From assembly GCA_024734555.1 (NCBI GenBank), contig JANPWX010019351.1, positions 221,644 through 285,643 of the forward strand: 64,000 nucleotides of DNA. Direction: 5' to 3'. The position numbers were made by a program, and so were the translations under genes. The notes under the pieces were generated by a model. The model saw only the letters and a list, made by a program, of their open reading frames with translations, did no database searches and was not told the DNA's origin. Of the stretch, positions 23,101 through 37,260 are shown one piece after another; the first letter of the stretch is position 1, and every line of letters begins with the position of its first letter. Origin of the DNA: Trochalopteron elliotii. Taxonomy: Eukaryota > Chordata > Aves > Passeriformes > Leiothrichidae.

Positions 23101-24900
23101 TCTTCTCTAAGGTTCATCCTAACCCTCCATTAGTCAGAAGTACTTTTCAGCTGTTGATAGCATTTCAGATCTGAAATATTGTCCAAGTTGTCAGATTTAC
23201 TTTTTCAAGTTTTTGTTCCTTTAGTTGAAAGTGAAGCAGGTCACCACCTAATGCAGTGAAAATTCGCTGCATTTCAATACCCTGCTTCATTCAAGTTTGG
23301 TTTTGTACAAAGAAGGGCTTTATGGTATAAGGATGTATGCCAGGGCATGTAACTATAGGAACTACTTTTTGCAGAACTGAGGGTTGTAGAGAATTTTCAT
23401 TACCATTATTATCATATTCTGAGGCATTGCCACTCTGGAAGACCCTTTAGATTGGATGCATGCCTGCAGAGAGACTCAAGGTCACCTCAGAAACCCAGGT
23501 AATTCATGGAAGAGAAGCCGGAACAAGCTGTAGTAGGAAGTATTCCCCCTTCAACTTCCACAAGCCAAATAGCTTCATCAGTCATTTTAGAGGTAAATGT
23601 TTTCCTACACTGCATATTTCCTACATATTAGGAAATTATTTCATGTTATAACAAGGGAGGACAGGGCAGGAAATTTCTGCATGGTCAATAAAGTTCTCAC
23701 TCATATTGTTCTCATTGTCAGCAGTAGTTTCCTCATACTCTTTTCTACCTGTTCTTTCCTACCACACTCTCACATCTCAGTTGTGTTCTGTGCCTCACTA
23801 GTCTGACAGAAAGAGATCTTTTAGCTCACAACTTAAATTTTTATTTGGCTATCTGTCGGAACCCTGGAGTAGCAATAGCTATCAATTTATGCTTGTTTCT
23901 TACACAGATTTTGGGGGTTTTTTTAGCCTTGATTTTTTTCCCCTTTGAAAACTGTTTACAAACAGAAAGCATTTACTGTTTACAAGCAGAAAGCATAGTC
24001 TTATTTTGCTAAATAAACAAGTAATTGTAAGAAAGTTCTACCCGTCAGCCATCTTAATAGACACTGTTTTCTCCTTGTTATCAACCTGATATGAAAAAAT
24101 GCAATATCAGAAAACAAAGGTAAAGTAAGAAAGAAAAGAATACCAATATTTCTTACATTTTGACATGATGCATACTTACTGATTCACTCACTGAAACAGA
24201 TTTGCTGTTTTAAATAAAAATAATTTACAAATTCGTGTTCGCTATTAAAGATTATATACAACATTTGTGAGATAAAAAGGGGGAAATTCCCTTTTCTATT
24301 TACAGGTGATAATAATATTTTTTATTTCTACTTCATCTTCTTGAGGGAAATACGATGCAAAATGTATCTGTAGGTATTTTTTATATGAACACTGAAACTC
24401 AAAATTTGCAGATTTGCAAAGATGTGCAATATTGGTGATCTCACCAATATTTTCTTAGTGCTTACACATTTCCTGTTGGCCAGACCAGCAATTCTGGTGT
24501 TGCAGTTCAGGCCTGTAGGAAGTGAACATCAGGTAGCTACCTTGTAAAAAGGCTAAGAGGTATTAACATAAAATGTAAGATATTTTATTTTGAAAGGAAA
24601 GTGAAAGCTCTGTTCAATCACTTGGCACACTAAATGTCAATATTTTATCACTTTATCATGACAGTCTGTAAGATTCAGCATGGAATCATTTTGCTCTGGG
24701 GAAAAATAAAGCTGCATTGAGATTTTTGCAGTAAATCTCACAGCATGTCTGTAACTTGGCATTTATCTTTGCATTGATTTAGCATTTCTACCCCCATAAT
24801 GTTTCTCTTTCCTAATACTTGCCTCTTATTTTAAAACAATTTATATTAGTGGCTCCTTTTATTGCCATTGGTTTTTCATTGCACATATAATACTATCAAA
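20161..24900. other. AT-rich gene-free stretch
   Basis: A (TA)n tract lies at about 20,325-20,345 and an A/C-rich stretch at about 21,650-21,705. A short GC-richer patch with three CpGs is at about 22,085-22,130. No gene, LTR or CR1 copy is recognised. Confidence 0.5.
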
Positions 24901-24917
24901 GTTGCAACACTGTATTT

Positions 24918-25275
24918 AAGGTCTGTGACAGCTGCAGCTGGCCTGTAGCTGCACAGAAAAGTTTAGCCATACCAGATCCCCAAACTCGACCAGCCTAGAT
25001 GTAAACAAGTCCCCAGGGTGAGGCAATCATAGGTTGGGTTCAAACTCAAGCCGGGGTCCCCAGCCAGTCCCAGTCAATCCTGAATGCAGACATCTGATTG
25101 GCCAGTGAGCTGGGCGGTGCTGAGACCCCGACCAATCACGTGTTCAAGCACAGGAATTTTGAATCCCCTGTAAAAGGGAGCATCCATCAATAAATCTTCG
25201 CTGTTTGTTGCATGACCTTTGGTGTGATCAGTTATGTGCCTGTCTCTAAATTGCAAACCTAACGTAACAAAGATT
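24918..25275 (+). mobile_element. Compact solo LTR
   Basis: The LTR is about 24,924-25,269 (346 bp). It starts TGTGACAGCTGC and ends CTAACGTAACA, so the ends form a near-perfect short inverted repeat (TGTGAC/GTAACA). Promoter-like order is clear on the plus strand: ATTGG near 25,097, CCAATCACGTG at 25,131-25,141, a TATA-like TGTAAAAGGG near 25,170, then AATAAA at 25,189-25,194. The flanking six bases are AAGGTC and AAGATT, matching at four of six with both differences transitions, so a decayed duplication is possible but not proven. Confidence 0.65.
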
Positions 25276-28200
25276 CTGTCAGGATTTTGTACTAAACTCT
25301 ATTTTATTTATATTCTAAAGAAAGGTCCTTTAGGGGAGATGCAACCATATTGCAAATTTCTAGGTAACAAAACAGCTGTTTTATTAAAAAATCCTACTTT
25401 ATCGTATTTTTATATAGTAGGAAGAATATTTAAAATAAGAAAATAGTGATACATATATTTGAATTTGTTTCTGAGAATAATTACTTTTTTAATCTTACCT
25501 TGATTTTGTGATTCTTATTCATAATAAATGGGAGACTATTTTCTGTGATTTTGCTGAGTCTCTGACGTGCAAGAATGGCAGATCAAGTCTAGTTATTTTT
25601 TGAACACACAGGAAATTAACAGACAAAAGGCCTCAAACAGAGTTACTACACAGGATTAAAAAAGAGAACTACTAGTACATTACATCAAACAGGGCATGAC
25701 ATGAAGCTCTGTTATAGCTTCCAGAGAAACAGGTTATAGATTAGGAGTCAATGTAACTTACACTGAATTGATGATGGGGTACACAGAGCCCTTCACTCAA
25801 CCCTCGAGTAACCACAAAGAAGCATTCTGCTTTTCTTTTGGGGGAAAGAACCCACACAATTTTTAGAGAATGTGTAGAAGTCTTCTGCTTTGTGAAAGTT
25901 TGGTACAGATTTAATAGTTTTTAAAGTGAAGTGTCTGTCAGTTAGAAATTTCAGCTTATTTTCCTACAATCTTATTTTCAAGGCAAGATGTTAACTGTCA
26001 GCTGGGAATGTCACTTCCATGGCATCAGAGATAACTCACTGCAAGACAAACTGTCCTGATTGAGTTATTTCACCAATTAGCAAATTCATTAGAGAGAGAA
26101 GATGTTCTGACTTATTGCACCAGCTGATAGGCAACAGATATGGCCTTCTAGGATGGGGGGATATCCTGCTACACATGGTTAAAGGACTGAACAGAAAACA
26201 GAAAGGAAGAAATATATATGGATTATGCAGCACATTTCTAAGCTCATAAAAAGGTCTCTGTAGTTGAAAACCTGGGCTTCATTAATCAAAAATGAAAAGT
26301 CTTTTAAAATAAGAAAAATACAACCTAGGCCTGAAATATCTTTTCCCCTTTGTATAACATCAGCAAATTCACGTAGGCCTAACTTGATATATACACACTG
26401 CAAGACAGAATCTAGGATTGGTTTAACAGTAAAAAAACATGCTTTATTATTTATTTGTATAAAAATGCATCACTTAGTGTTAGTGTCAAATATTAGTGTT
26501 TTAAAGCCATAAAGAAAAAATACCAGTTGTTTTTGCAGGTTTTTTTGTAGTCACAAAGTTCAGTATCAAGAACAAGCAACCAATACTCATGACAGAATTA
26601 ATTAATTCCTTCAAAGATGAATCAAAACCTAAGATGCAAATAGACAGGTTTATTTCTAGAGTTATTGTAAATAACTGAATTGCAGTTTCCTTCTGTCTTC
26701 ACCAGAACTGTCTTCACCAGTTCTGGCTAGTCATTATAAAGATATGGCTGGAAAACAAGAAATAAGACATCGTACTCTCACATCATTAAAAATCAATTTC
26801 AAAAGAATCTTTTGTCTCGTTGTTTACTCATTCCATAAGTGAAACAAACTGTGCTTTTGATATCAGCCTAGCATACAGGAAACTAATACACTTAACAAAA
26901 AGAATAACATCATTTAATTAATGATAATAAATATATGTCAGTATTTAGAAATAGGAACATTAAGAGGAACATTACTGAGGTACAAAATAAATATACACAT
27001 AAATAGATGACTAATAACAAGTTGTCTTTTTTGAAAATAATTTATGATCAGCATTAATTGACATACTGTTAATACATTTCTTTCTACTTTCTCCAAAACA
27101 TTATGTCTCATCTCTGCTTTATGGTTTTTTTCATTTTAGCTAAACAAAGTCTAATTTGTCTGACTTTTGTGTAACTGAAATCCATATATGTTTGTATCAT
27201 TTTTTTTGCATGACTTTTCCATAGGTTTTTTTCAGTAATTATGTAAAATTTTCTGCATATAGATATATATATGACTATGCCTGAAATAATCTCATTGTCA
27301 ATTAACTTCGGCAAAGGTCCTTTGCCAGATCATTTTCAGTGGTACACCTTATTGCAAAATAATTTTCCATTCCATTTTAAGGAGAGGAGAAAATGACATT
27401 TTTTTAAAGAATAACTTTCAAAGCACATAATGCAGTAACTTATCTCTACTCTCATTTTTCCTTCACATAGTTCTCTCATAATTATATAAAAAATATTTTC
27501 CTCAGTTTAGAACTCTGCTTTCACTAGACTGCTAGATGATTATATTAAAAAAAAGAGATGCTTTGATTGGTCAATAAATACTCCTTCTTCCAAAGTTACC
27601 CTAGAGTCTGGGCTTACATATTTTGAGAATTTTAGGCCCTTTTAAAACCAAATGAAGAATATGACATCAGTATGCTGATCAAAACAATTTTAATGACATC
27701 AGTACAAATACTTCTTTGATTCTGGGATAAATGCATTTCTAATGCTTAATAGTTCATTGAGTTAAAACTCTAATATGGTAGGATAGTACACTGGCTTTAA
27801 GACAGTATAGCTAAATATTAAAAATGTAGACATTTGGTAGATTCTGTGTGCATTTGGACCTCTCTTTTGTTTCTTCTTCTGCTCAACAGACCTTGCTTTT
27901 ATGAAATAGCTGCATCTGTCTATGAAGATACATATGGTGTGTGCAACTGTGATAAGATAAATATAGCTTTAATTAACCAAAATGGCCTTTGAGTTCTCCT
28001 TCAGTTCAGTGGAAGGAAGCATTCTTGGAAATCAGAGACAAAAGAAGGAGGGTGTTACTTGTGTTTTGTTTGGTTGGGTTTTGTTTTATTTGGGGGGGAG
28101 GGCGGGTGGGTTTTTTTCTGATAAAATGCATTATTCCAGTTTTGATAATGACAGTGAGAACATATCTTTATCCTTGTCTTGAGATTGGCAAAGTTAGGAT

Positions 28201-28646
28201 TTAATTCAAGGTTCCAAGATTTTGTACTTGTCAGAGCTGAGGACTAGAACTCATTCAGATGTTGAGGTTTTTGTTCTGCTTTCATGGATATGAACTATTC
28301 AGGGACAGTATCACAGCTCTGTGTGCACTGTTTGGCACCAAAGGCACTTCAGCTGAAGTTCTCAAGACCAAATTCTTTAACAAATTAATTCTGCTTTAGG
28401 TTAAGTTGACTTTAAAGGGATTTCACAAGTTGTTCCAGGGCTGAGAGTGGGCTTAAATATCTGAAACAGGTCCTTGCCAGTAAAGCTTAATTAATGTACA
28501 GTTTTTAAAAGAAACACTAATTTCCTGTGTTTTAGAGTCTTATTTTGTCAGAAGATGGAGTTGAAACCATGTCCTTTAGCTGAATTTAAAGCCTGGTAAG
28601 AATCAGAGCTGTAGAATTAACATGCTTTTGGTTTGGTGGATGGTAC
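25276..28646. other. AT-rich gene-free stretch
   Basis: Only small structures are seen: a short direct and inverted repeat of CTGTCTTCACCAG near 26,695-26,722, and a G/T-rich patch at about 28,060-28,120. No gene or interspersed repeat is recognised. Confidence 0.5.
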
Positions 28647-29646
28647 TGTACTTGCATGGTGAGGTTTTGGTAGCAGAGGAGATTCAGGAATGACTTCTCT
28701 GAAAAGCTGCCAGAAACCTACCTCGTATCTAGCAGCATGTCTGTAATAACATTATTTAAGAAGGGAAATAATTGCTGCACAACAGCAGCTGGGAGAGGAG
28801 CAGGAACACGTGAGAGAAGTAATTCTGCTGACACCCAGGTAAATGAAGAAGGATGGAGAGGAGAAGCTTCAGGTGCCAGAGCTGAGATTCCCCTGCATGT
28901 TCTGGTGCAGCCCTTGGTGAAGCTGCTGTGCCCCTGCAGACCATGGAAATCCACACAGGAGAAGAGATACACCTTGAGGCTGGGGAGAATTGCACACTGG
29001 AGCAGGTGGATGTGACCAAAGGAAGCTGTGACCCTGTGGGAAATCCATTCTAGAGCAGGCTGCTTACAGAACCTGTGGAGAGAGGAGTCCATGCTGGAGC
29101 AGGTTTGCTGGCAGGGCGTGTGACCCCATGAGGAGCACATACAAGAGCAATGCATTCCCAAAGGACTGCACCCCTTGGAATGGACCCATGCTGGAGCAGT
29201 TTGTGAAGAAATGCAGCCTGCTGGAGAATTTCATGGGAGGGACTCCACACCAGAGCAGGAGGAGTGTGAGAAGGGAGGAGCAGCAGAGACAATGTGTGAT
29301 GAACAGACTGCAAGCCCCATTCCCCTTCTCCCTGCATACCTTGAGGGAGAGGAGGTGGGAAAATCCAGAGTAAAACTGGACCCAGGAAGAAGGACAGGGT
29401 GGAGAGATATTTTAAGAATTCTTCATATTTCTCATTATCCTACTCTGTGCTGATTGGTAATAAATGAAATTAATTTCTCAAAGCTGAGTCTGTTTTGCCT
29501 ATGACACTGACTGGGGAGTGGGTCTCTCCCTGTCCTTATCTTGACCCATATGTGCCTTCCATTGTATTTTTCTCTCCCTGTTGATTTGAGCAGTAATAGA
29601 GTAGCTTGATGGGCACCTGGTGCCCTGGTGACATCAACCCACCACT
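28647..29646 (+). mobile_element. Near full-length solo LTR of avian ERVL-like type
   Basis: It starts TGTACTTGCATGGTGAGG at 28,647 and ends CAACCCACCACT at 29,646, where CA is expected. A TATTTAAGAAGGG promoter-like box is near 28,750 and AATAAA at 29,459-29,464 is followed by a GTCTGTTTTGCC stretch. The middle holds the repeated GGAGCAG phrases typical of a common avian LTR. It is the intact counterpart of the truncated copy at 9,128-9,892 and holds the 40-bp segment only once (about 28,940-28,979). No clear target duplication was found. The open frames inside are not genes. Confidence 0.8.
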
Positions 29647-30599
29647 TGACTATAACAGGAAAAAAAACATGAACTGTTTTCAGCAATGCAAAAATAGTTA
29701 CGAATTTAATTGTATTATAGCTATATTATTTAGTTTTACATATTTTGCTCATATCTGCATGAGGTTTAAAATTGAAAACACTTCCAAAATATTTTTTGAA
29801 AAGTTGATGCAAACAAGAAGACTTCCTTCTCTCATTTTATAGGTGAAACTATTTGAAGTATAAAAGAAATCTAAATATATACTTTTGTGTGTCGGCATTT
29901 TTTGTATAATATCATTAATGACAAGAAAAAAAAAACACTGGGTAGCTTAAGAATGTGCAAAAATATACTAATATTAAATTATGGACTTAGTGTGGTTGTA
30001 ACTCTTGCTTTGAAATTCTGGACTATATTAGTAATAAAGAAACAACAAAGAAGTAAAGAAAAGTGCCAAAGAGCTGAAAAAAGATAGCCTAATATTGTCA
30101 TTTAACATTTCTGAAAACAATTTTTTGTTTATGGCAACTTAACAAATTTCACTGAGTTGCCCATACTCTCCTGATTGCTAAGAAAAGCTGTCTGGAAAGC
30201 TTCCTCACAGAAATACTAGGAGCATGTCTTCCATATCAAAACTTTTAATGTTTTCTGTGCCAAATCTTGCTTTACATTTACACTTACACTCTTAAAATCA
30301 CAATGCCTCCCATCACTTCCTTTGCTACCTGGACTGCAGATATCTGCTTTATTAACTTCTTAGGTGGCATTATTTAAAGCAGATAAACACCCATTGCTGA
30401 CACTGAGACATCAAGAAAGACATTGTTGACCTTGATTGGACTCAGAACCATGATTGGGGGTTAGGAAATTAGATCTCTACTTTTACACACTAAATAATTG
30501 CAAATAAGTGTAAATAAGGTGTTCAGTGACTATTAAGATTTTGACAGATAAACTAAGAAGTTTAGCTGAAGTTGTCTCAGAGGAGATTTAGGGTTGGTA
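29647..30599. other. AT-rich spacer
   Basis: Nothing is recognised. Poly-A runs near 29,925 only. Confidence 0.5.
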
Positions 30600-30776
30600 T
30601 ATGGTTGGACAGTGGAACTGGCTCCCCAGGGAAGTGTCACCAAGCCTGACAGGCTTTTGCACACATGGTGTGATGTTTGGGGATGTCCTGTGCAGGGCCA
30701 AAAGGTGGACTTTTGATGATCCTTGTTTGTCCCTTGAAATTAAGGATGTTCTGTTATTCAATGATTCTATGAATAT
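30600..30776 (+). mobile_element. CR1 3'-end fragment
   Basis: The fragment reads GTTGGACAGTGGAACTGGCT, then GTCACCAAGCCTGACAGGC, GGTGTGATGTTTGGGGATGT and GATGATCCTTG, ending in TTCAATGATTCTATGA, the octamer-like terminus of CR1. It is 5'-truncated, as is usual for LINEs. Confidence 0.85.
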
Positions 30777-33700
30777 CTGAGAAAGTTATTTTCTTCCATA
30801 AATATCAGTAGATCACTTCACTTTTTATAAGTCAGTCCTCAAACCTGATGCATCTGTTTTGACATCTATTCCAAACATGCTAAGCTTTCTTGCACTTCTC
30901 TTTCAGATCTAAAGAATGATCTGTGTTCCTTAAACATTCCCATTCATCTGTATCAAGTGATTTTACAAATGGTGTTCTGCCTTCCTACAGTCCTTTCCTA
31001 ATTTCTTTTTTCTCTATGAAAGAAACATTTATTTATTGAAAATTTCTCAGTAAAACTCTGCAAAAAAGGACAGGATGAGGGATTTGAAGTTCTTTAAAGA
31101 CAGCAAGAAGACTGCTATCCAAATCCAGAAGCATGTAAATGGACTGGGTCTGATCTCAAGACACTGATATGTAAAGATCTCCATTTTGTGTGCAACAAGG
31201 TGAGCAAAACAGGAGTAGATTATTGACCTGTATGCCAAAAGTGTAGGAGAGAACAAAAAGGGCAAAGGTAACAGACTCCAAAATTCTTCTCAGCTGGGTG
31301 TAGATCTAAAAATGCCAATCAGCATTTCTCCCCAAACAGAAAAAGTCACAGCAGAACAGTCAGCATATTGCTAAAATGTCCTAGCTACAAAGGAATTCAC
31401 ATGGTTTCATAATTATGGCAAAAGAATCTGCAGCACAAAAGACAATTTATGATATTTTTGTATACAGCTTGTGTCAAGTAGCAGGAGTTACTCAGAGGAT
31501 TTTGCTGAAGCCAGGGTTGCTTTAAAATGGATGACCTGAGAGCATCCATCAGAAAGAGGGAAATTAAGATCTGCTGCCTTGAGGAGTCTTTTTAGAAGGT
31601 TGCATTTGGCAGAAATGCTGATGAATATACAAATTTATTCATTGTGTTACCTACATTCAACTGCATTAACATTTTTGAGAAAAGTTCTTAATGAATCTGC
31701 TAACAAAGACCACTGTAAGGACACAATAAATAAAACTGAAATAAATTTTTAATGTCAGAGAGGAAAATGACAGCATACAGACCTGACAAAAAAAACCTAA
31801 GTCCTGCGGTCTAGTTTAACAACACTAGAAATAAAATATGCTATTCAGTATAAATTTAGTGGGAATCACATGGAGAGAAATAGATTTTTAACTTGTGTTG
31901 GTTTGAAATAAGATTTGAACGCCTAAAGTAATTTTGTATTCTTGCATATGGTGTTTAATGACCACAAGATGGCAATAGAAGGAATATACAGGGAATAAAG
32001 TAAATACGAGGATTGATCTCTATTTTAAGAAGGCAGCATGCAACATTTCATAGTTTAAAGTTAGAGGCATTATTTGTAGACAAGAAGAATCCTAGAAATG
32101 AAATGTTTGATTTTTGCCGACCAGGACGGATTGCATTACTGACAATAATCTCTTTTGCATGAGTTTGCTTTCCTTTTTATTAAATCTACATATTTATAAA
32201 TTTTTCAAAAATATTTATTTTGATAAGCTGTTTATTTTTAACTGTGAGCTGCTGAATAATGCATTTTCCAGTAGTCAGCTTGTAACTTTTTCTTTGTGTC
32301 AAACATACTTTAGATGTCAATTATGTCCTTTTCATAATTAATTTTTGTTCAACTTGACACTTGTAAAATTATCTGAAAAATTACAACTAGACTATTCTTT
32401 AAAGTGTTTCACAGCAGAAACTTGGAGAAAATGAATTTTTGACTAAAAAATCCATTTTGACTTCAAAATCCATTTTCCCGCTCTGTTTATAGCTGAAACC
32501 TTTTGCTGAGTTTGCACTCTCATCATTTCAATCCCAACAAAGTAATATTTATCAGCAATTTCATTTTTAAATTCTACTGTCCATCACAGACTATAATATT
32601 AATATGTTTAAGAACTCCATTCTTATCATAAAGCAAGCAAAAACTACTCAAGCTGCCTTTCTAGGCTTTGTGGAATAGTACCAATTAATTTAAGATGGAA
32701 CCAGAATCATCAGTGTACCTAGTCACAAGCATAAAATGAGCTACAATTTTTACCCAAAACTTCTCTCTCTTGTGTTTAATTTTCTACTAAACTGTGGGTT
32801 TTGTATATTTTCCTAATGCAGCAATTGTATTTTTAGTAGAGTCTGCCTCATGTCACTAGTTTTCATGTTAGCAGGTGAAGGAATAAACCACTCTCTGAGA
32901 TATGGAAGAGCTTTCAGCTTCCTCCCTAGGTTTTTTACAGTTACCAATGCTTTAGAGCCTTTGATGATTAAAAATTTTTACATGTATCAGCCATGCCTTT
33001 TATAACTCATGACATTTTGGTAGTTCCTGAATTCATAATTATCTCTTGGTCTTCTTACACCTTTGCGAATTCTTTTTCCTACTTCTAAGGTCAAAACCAT
33101 CATATTGTAATTAAATGATTCCCAAAGTCACAAGTCCTCATTTAGCATTCTTGTGCTGCTGAAGTCTAAGGAAAAAAAAATAAAATAAATGCCATTTGCT
33201 TCATCTTGTGACCTTTTTTCAATTTTCTGATTTGCTGATGTCTTTATCACACACTATGGTTACCATGTAGAAACTAGATTATGTGTGCAAACTGTGTGAT
33301 AATACATGTGCCATAAAACCCAGAATGATGGGCTCTATATTAGTCTAAAATATCTCAAATCAGAAAAGATATGTGAGGCTCACTATAAAAAGTTCTCTGG
33401 AAAAAGTAAGCACAGTATGTATCACTGATTAAAAAGACCAATAAAATTAAGAATGGTCAGGGTTACAGGTTGTTATGCCACTGCAAAATCTGTGGTATGC
33501 CAGAAAATAAGAGTAATGAGAATAGACAAATATAAGGAATAATTTTCATAGAAAAAGAAGCTGAGTGGAGTGTAACACTTCATTGTAGGAAATATGTGAC
33601 TTACAACACCTGGTTGCAAGCACCAGGACTCTGTAAAGTCATAAGAGTGTAAATGTTGAGGATAAAGGATCACATGCACTTTTCCGTGCATCACAGGCAA

Positions 33701-36700
33701 GCTAGTGAGACTATAAGGGATTAGAAATATGCTGGTTTCCTTTGTTGTCATGTCTGAACTTTGTGGCCAAATATGGCTGTTTTAAACAATGTGAAAGACA
33801 TTTTCCAATCAGGGCTGCAAACAATTTTGCACAATGTTGTAGTGGCAGAGTCATGGTGGGCTTTCCAAATGTAATTGTACAGAGATACCCATGTGCAATA
33901 GTGATAATGGAACATGAGACCCAACAGCAACCTGCCATTCAAAATTTCATTGTGTCAGTGGAAGCTCTTGGGTTACAGAAATTATTCTTTTCCTGTATTC
34001 CCAAGAAAGTTCTGCAAGCTGCTACCAAAGATAACCTCCTAAAGGAGAGACACCTTCAGCTTTATGCAGGTTGGTGGTTCTCACAACAAACAGAATACTT
34101 TCTTAACAGATAATATCCAACACTAAGATGTTAAGCCAAGGATTACATAATGTTACATAGGGTAGAAACAAGAAAAGAGAAAAAAAAGTGGTTAATATTT
34201 CCTCATAGGACTTCTACTATTTTATTTGACAACTCTTTCAATTGTATTTTTTTCAGAATGAGAACAAAATAAATAGAATATTTATTGTGTTCCTTAATGG
34301 TTGAATAAGGACCAAAAGTTTTTTTTTGTATGAGTTCTGTACTTTACTTTGTGCTGTAGTCATTACTCTAGAAAAAAAGAGAAGTTTTTTTCTAATTACT
34401 CTAATGCCTCAATTCTGTTTATTCTAATGCCTCAAACCGCTGTGTTCCTAAATCCATTTTGTTTATTTTGTCAGTTGTAGTGAAACCTGTGAGTCACATC
34501 ACATTGTAAGTTTTGCAAAGCACTCTGTCATTGATCTGTGAAAATTATTTTTCCTGTTAGTTTAACCACCCAAATCCAGCAGCTTATACAGTGGCTGTGC
34601 TAATCAAAGCTTCCTTCTAATTTATTTTTGTGACAGATTTGGATTATGTCAATGCCTATCTTAGATTCTGTACTGCATATCTTACGGTTTCATTAAAACC
34701 AAAAAAATTTTAATTGCAGATGCCAGCATAAAGTATGTGAAGCTACAAACAATTTCACCCTATCATTTTGTGAAGCCATCAAGAATTTATATTGTGACCC
34801 AGTCAGTGAGATCGGATTTTCTGCTTAATATACAAACTGAGAGGAGTTGAGCAGATGTCAGTCACTGTTGGGGAACAAGCTGGGCATGGGTCAGTGAGCA
34901 ATTTCATAGTGCATTATTAAACTGTTCTTTTCTAAAGCCAGTGGTTTTATCTTTTCTTGAATCTTCTCCCAGTCCCAACAGAGATTCAAGGGGAAAGTGA
35001 GCAAGCAGCTAAATGAGTCTTAGTTGCCAGCTGGGGAAACCTCAACAAATCTCCTTGGTTTTTCAACTCTTTTCTGTTTTTCCTTTTCAATGCTTTTTTA
35101 TCACACCCCTTTTTGTTTTCTGTTAATGTGTCTTCACCTTCGGAAACATGGCTTTTAGTTTGTCTCAGTAAAACCTCCTCAGACATTTTATTTCAACTGT
35201 CTCTTCTAAAACATTTATTTTTTAATATTCACTTATACCCATACCCTGTATTTGCAGTTCCACTACCTGCATAGCAGATTCAGTTCCCTTCATTTTTCTT
35301 CGCACCTGAACAGTTTGTCCCCGTATTTTGTCATCCTGCCTGTTCTTTCACACAACTCTGCTTGTTCTCATTTCTTTCCACCTTAAATGCCCTTCCTGAA
35401 TCATTCCCTAACCTCAGTGTACAGCTACTTGAATCACTAATTCTTTTCACATTCTTTATGATGAAACTCATGTTAATTCTATCTTCTACACCATTTTTTT
35501 TCCTTTGGCAACAAATAGTCTTCTCCTGTCATACAAAATTTCAGATTCCTTACCTGGAGACAAAGACTAAAAGCTTTTTCTTTTCTCACAGTTTCCATAT
35601 TTCAGGTTTGTATATTCTTCAGTTTGCAGCTTGAAGTAGGTAGTTTGTTGAAAAAAAGGAAAACAAACCTGTGTAGGTCCTATGAGGTATTCAATTACAT
35701 GACAAGAGAAAGAGCTCACTGCTCTCAGACCCAGGCCAAATGTGAATACCTATACAGCAACATTCACCCAAGTACCAATATTCTGTTTTTTCTGAACAGA
35801 ATAGAAGATACAGCTTTCATCTGGCATTTCAGATTCTACACTTCTAATTTTGCACCTACAGCTCTTGGAAAGAAAAATCCACCAGAGTGTTTTAATACTT
35901 TTTGGCATGTTTTTCTTCAGAGAACCAGTTTAACAGTTTTGGTTGATATTTTCCAATAATTTTCCACCTGAGGCAGCAACTCAATGTAGAAAATGCTTTC
36001 ACAAGTTATTAACTTTCATACATTTGCAAAATCTTTAGAAAATGCAGAAATGCTAGTAGGCTTTGCATAATAATGCAATATCTTTTCAGAATTTTTTGCT
36101 CTCAGCAGAATTTGCTTTGTCACATCTAATCAAACCCTCACTTCTCCAGCCATACTTATGTTACTAACTTCTGTTGACTCACGATTTTTTTACTCAAATC
36201 AGTATGTTTCTTCTGGCTTTCTTCTGCTTCAAAGAGAAACCACACGAATATTCTTCAATTTGTGTAATGAATTTTAGGTTGATTTAATATTCAAGCATTT
36301 GTAAAGCAGAATATGTGTTTGAAAAGTAATATTGATATAAAAGCTGTATTGGTCAAAGGCTAAGTGATTTTGTGTAGTTCTCACTGGAACAGCAAAGAGC
36401 AGAAAGTGCATCAATTCCACAGAAAAGATGAAAACTATTTGTAAGGGAACAGATTTCTAATCAGGCTATTCCTACTTTATAGACTAATCTAGCATCGTTG
36501 CAAAATATCCAGAAGCTCAAAATTCACTAAAAAGGCAAGTAATACATTTCCATGAGGTTTAGATGGAAAATACAGTAGAAAATAAAAACTCTAAAAACAC
36601 AAAACAAAAACAAAACAAAACACAAATAAAACAAAACAAAAATAAATTTGAATTGTTTTCAATTACTGTCTTGAGGGATAAAACGTAACCAGTTCTGCTG

Positions 36701-37074
36701 AAAGGTTTCCTTACCATTGCATGTTCTTAAGTGTATACACTTAGAAATATTATGAGATCACATGATAATTTCCTAGTAAGAGAATTTTGTTACTAAAAGT
36801 AAAGATTCATACAGTAGAGTAACTCCTGTTAACTGAGAGAAGAAAGTTCATATAAGACTCACAGCAATGCATCTATTTGTTCAGTGGTAAAGTAAATGAA
36901 CCAGGATATTGGAACAGCCTTTCTGTGGGAATTAACTTTCTGAAATGTAAATCTGGCTTACCTTGATCTGTTTTAATGCTGTGGGCAGGTAATTAATAAT
37001 TTATGTAGAATATTAGCCACCCCAAGGCTTCAGCTACTTTGCTACATGGTTTGATGAGTACACAGTGGGACAGT
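30777..37074. other. AT-rich gene-free stretch
   Basis: The largest open frame is 123 codons at 33,742-34,113 (plus strand). It has no recognised domain, signal peptide or membrane segment and no supporting splice or neighbour context. An (AAAAC)n-type repeat lies at about 36,597-36,650, and an ATTCTAATGCCTCAA direct repeat at about 34,396-34,436. No interspersed repeat is recognised. Confidence 0.5.
36597..36650. repeat. (AAAAC)n-type simple repeat
   Basis: Imperfect AAAAC units with AAATA interruptions. Confidence 0.9.
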
Positions 37075-37260
37075 GTGGTGGGGTGACCAGATATGTCGGC
37101 ACTCACAGCTGCCTGATCACTCCCCTTGGTGTGGGGAGGAAGTCAGAAAGGTAAAAGCATGAAAAGTCATGGGCTAAGATAAAGACAGTTTTTATAGGGA
37201 CACCAAAAGCCATGTGCACAAGAACAGTCAGAATGAGCTGCTAGTTCTGTCATAATGAAA
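37075..37260. mobile_element. LTR fragment
   Basis: The order GATCACTCCCC, GGTGTGGGGAGGAAG, CATGGGCTAAGATAAAGACAG, TTTTTATAGGGACA and CCATGTGCACAAG matches the layout of a common avian LTR as I know it. Ends and target duplication are lost. Sense strand is not decided. Confidence 0.5.

Noticed and set aside
25499..25605. Minus-strand open stretch ending at a GTAAGA donor-like site, possibly an exon preceding 3,348-3,596
   Set aside because: The peptide is short and unremarkable, the acceptor is weak, and such stretches are expected by chance in this much AT-rich DNA.
28718..29453. Frames up to 147 codons on both strands
   Set aside because: They fall inside the avian LTR at 28,647-29,646.
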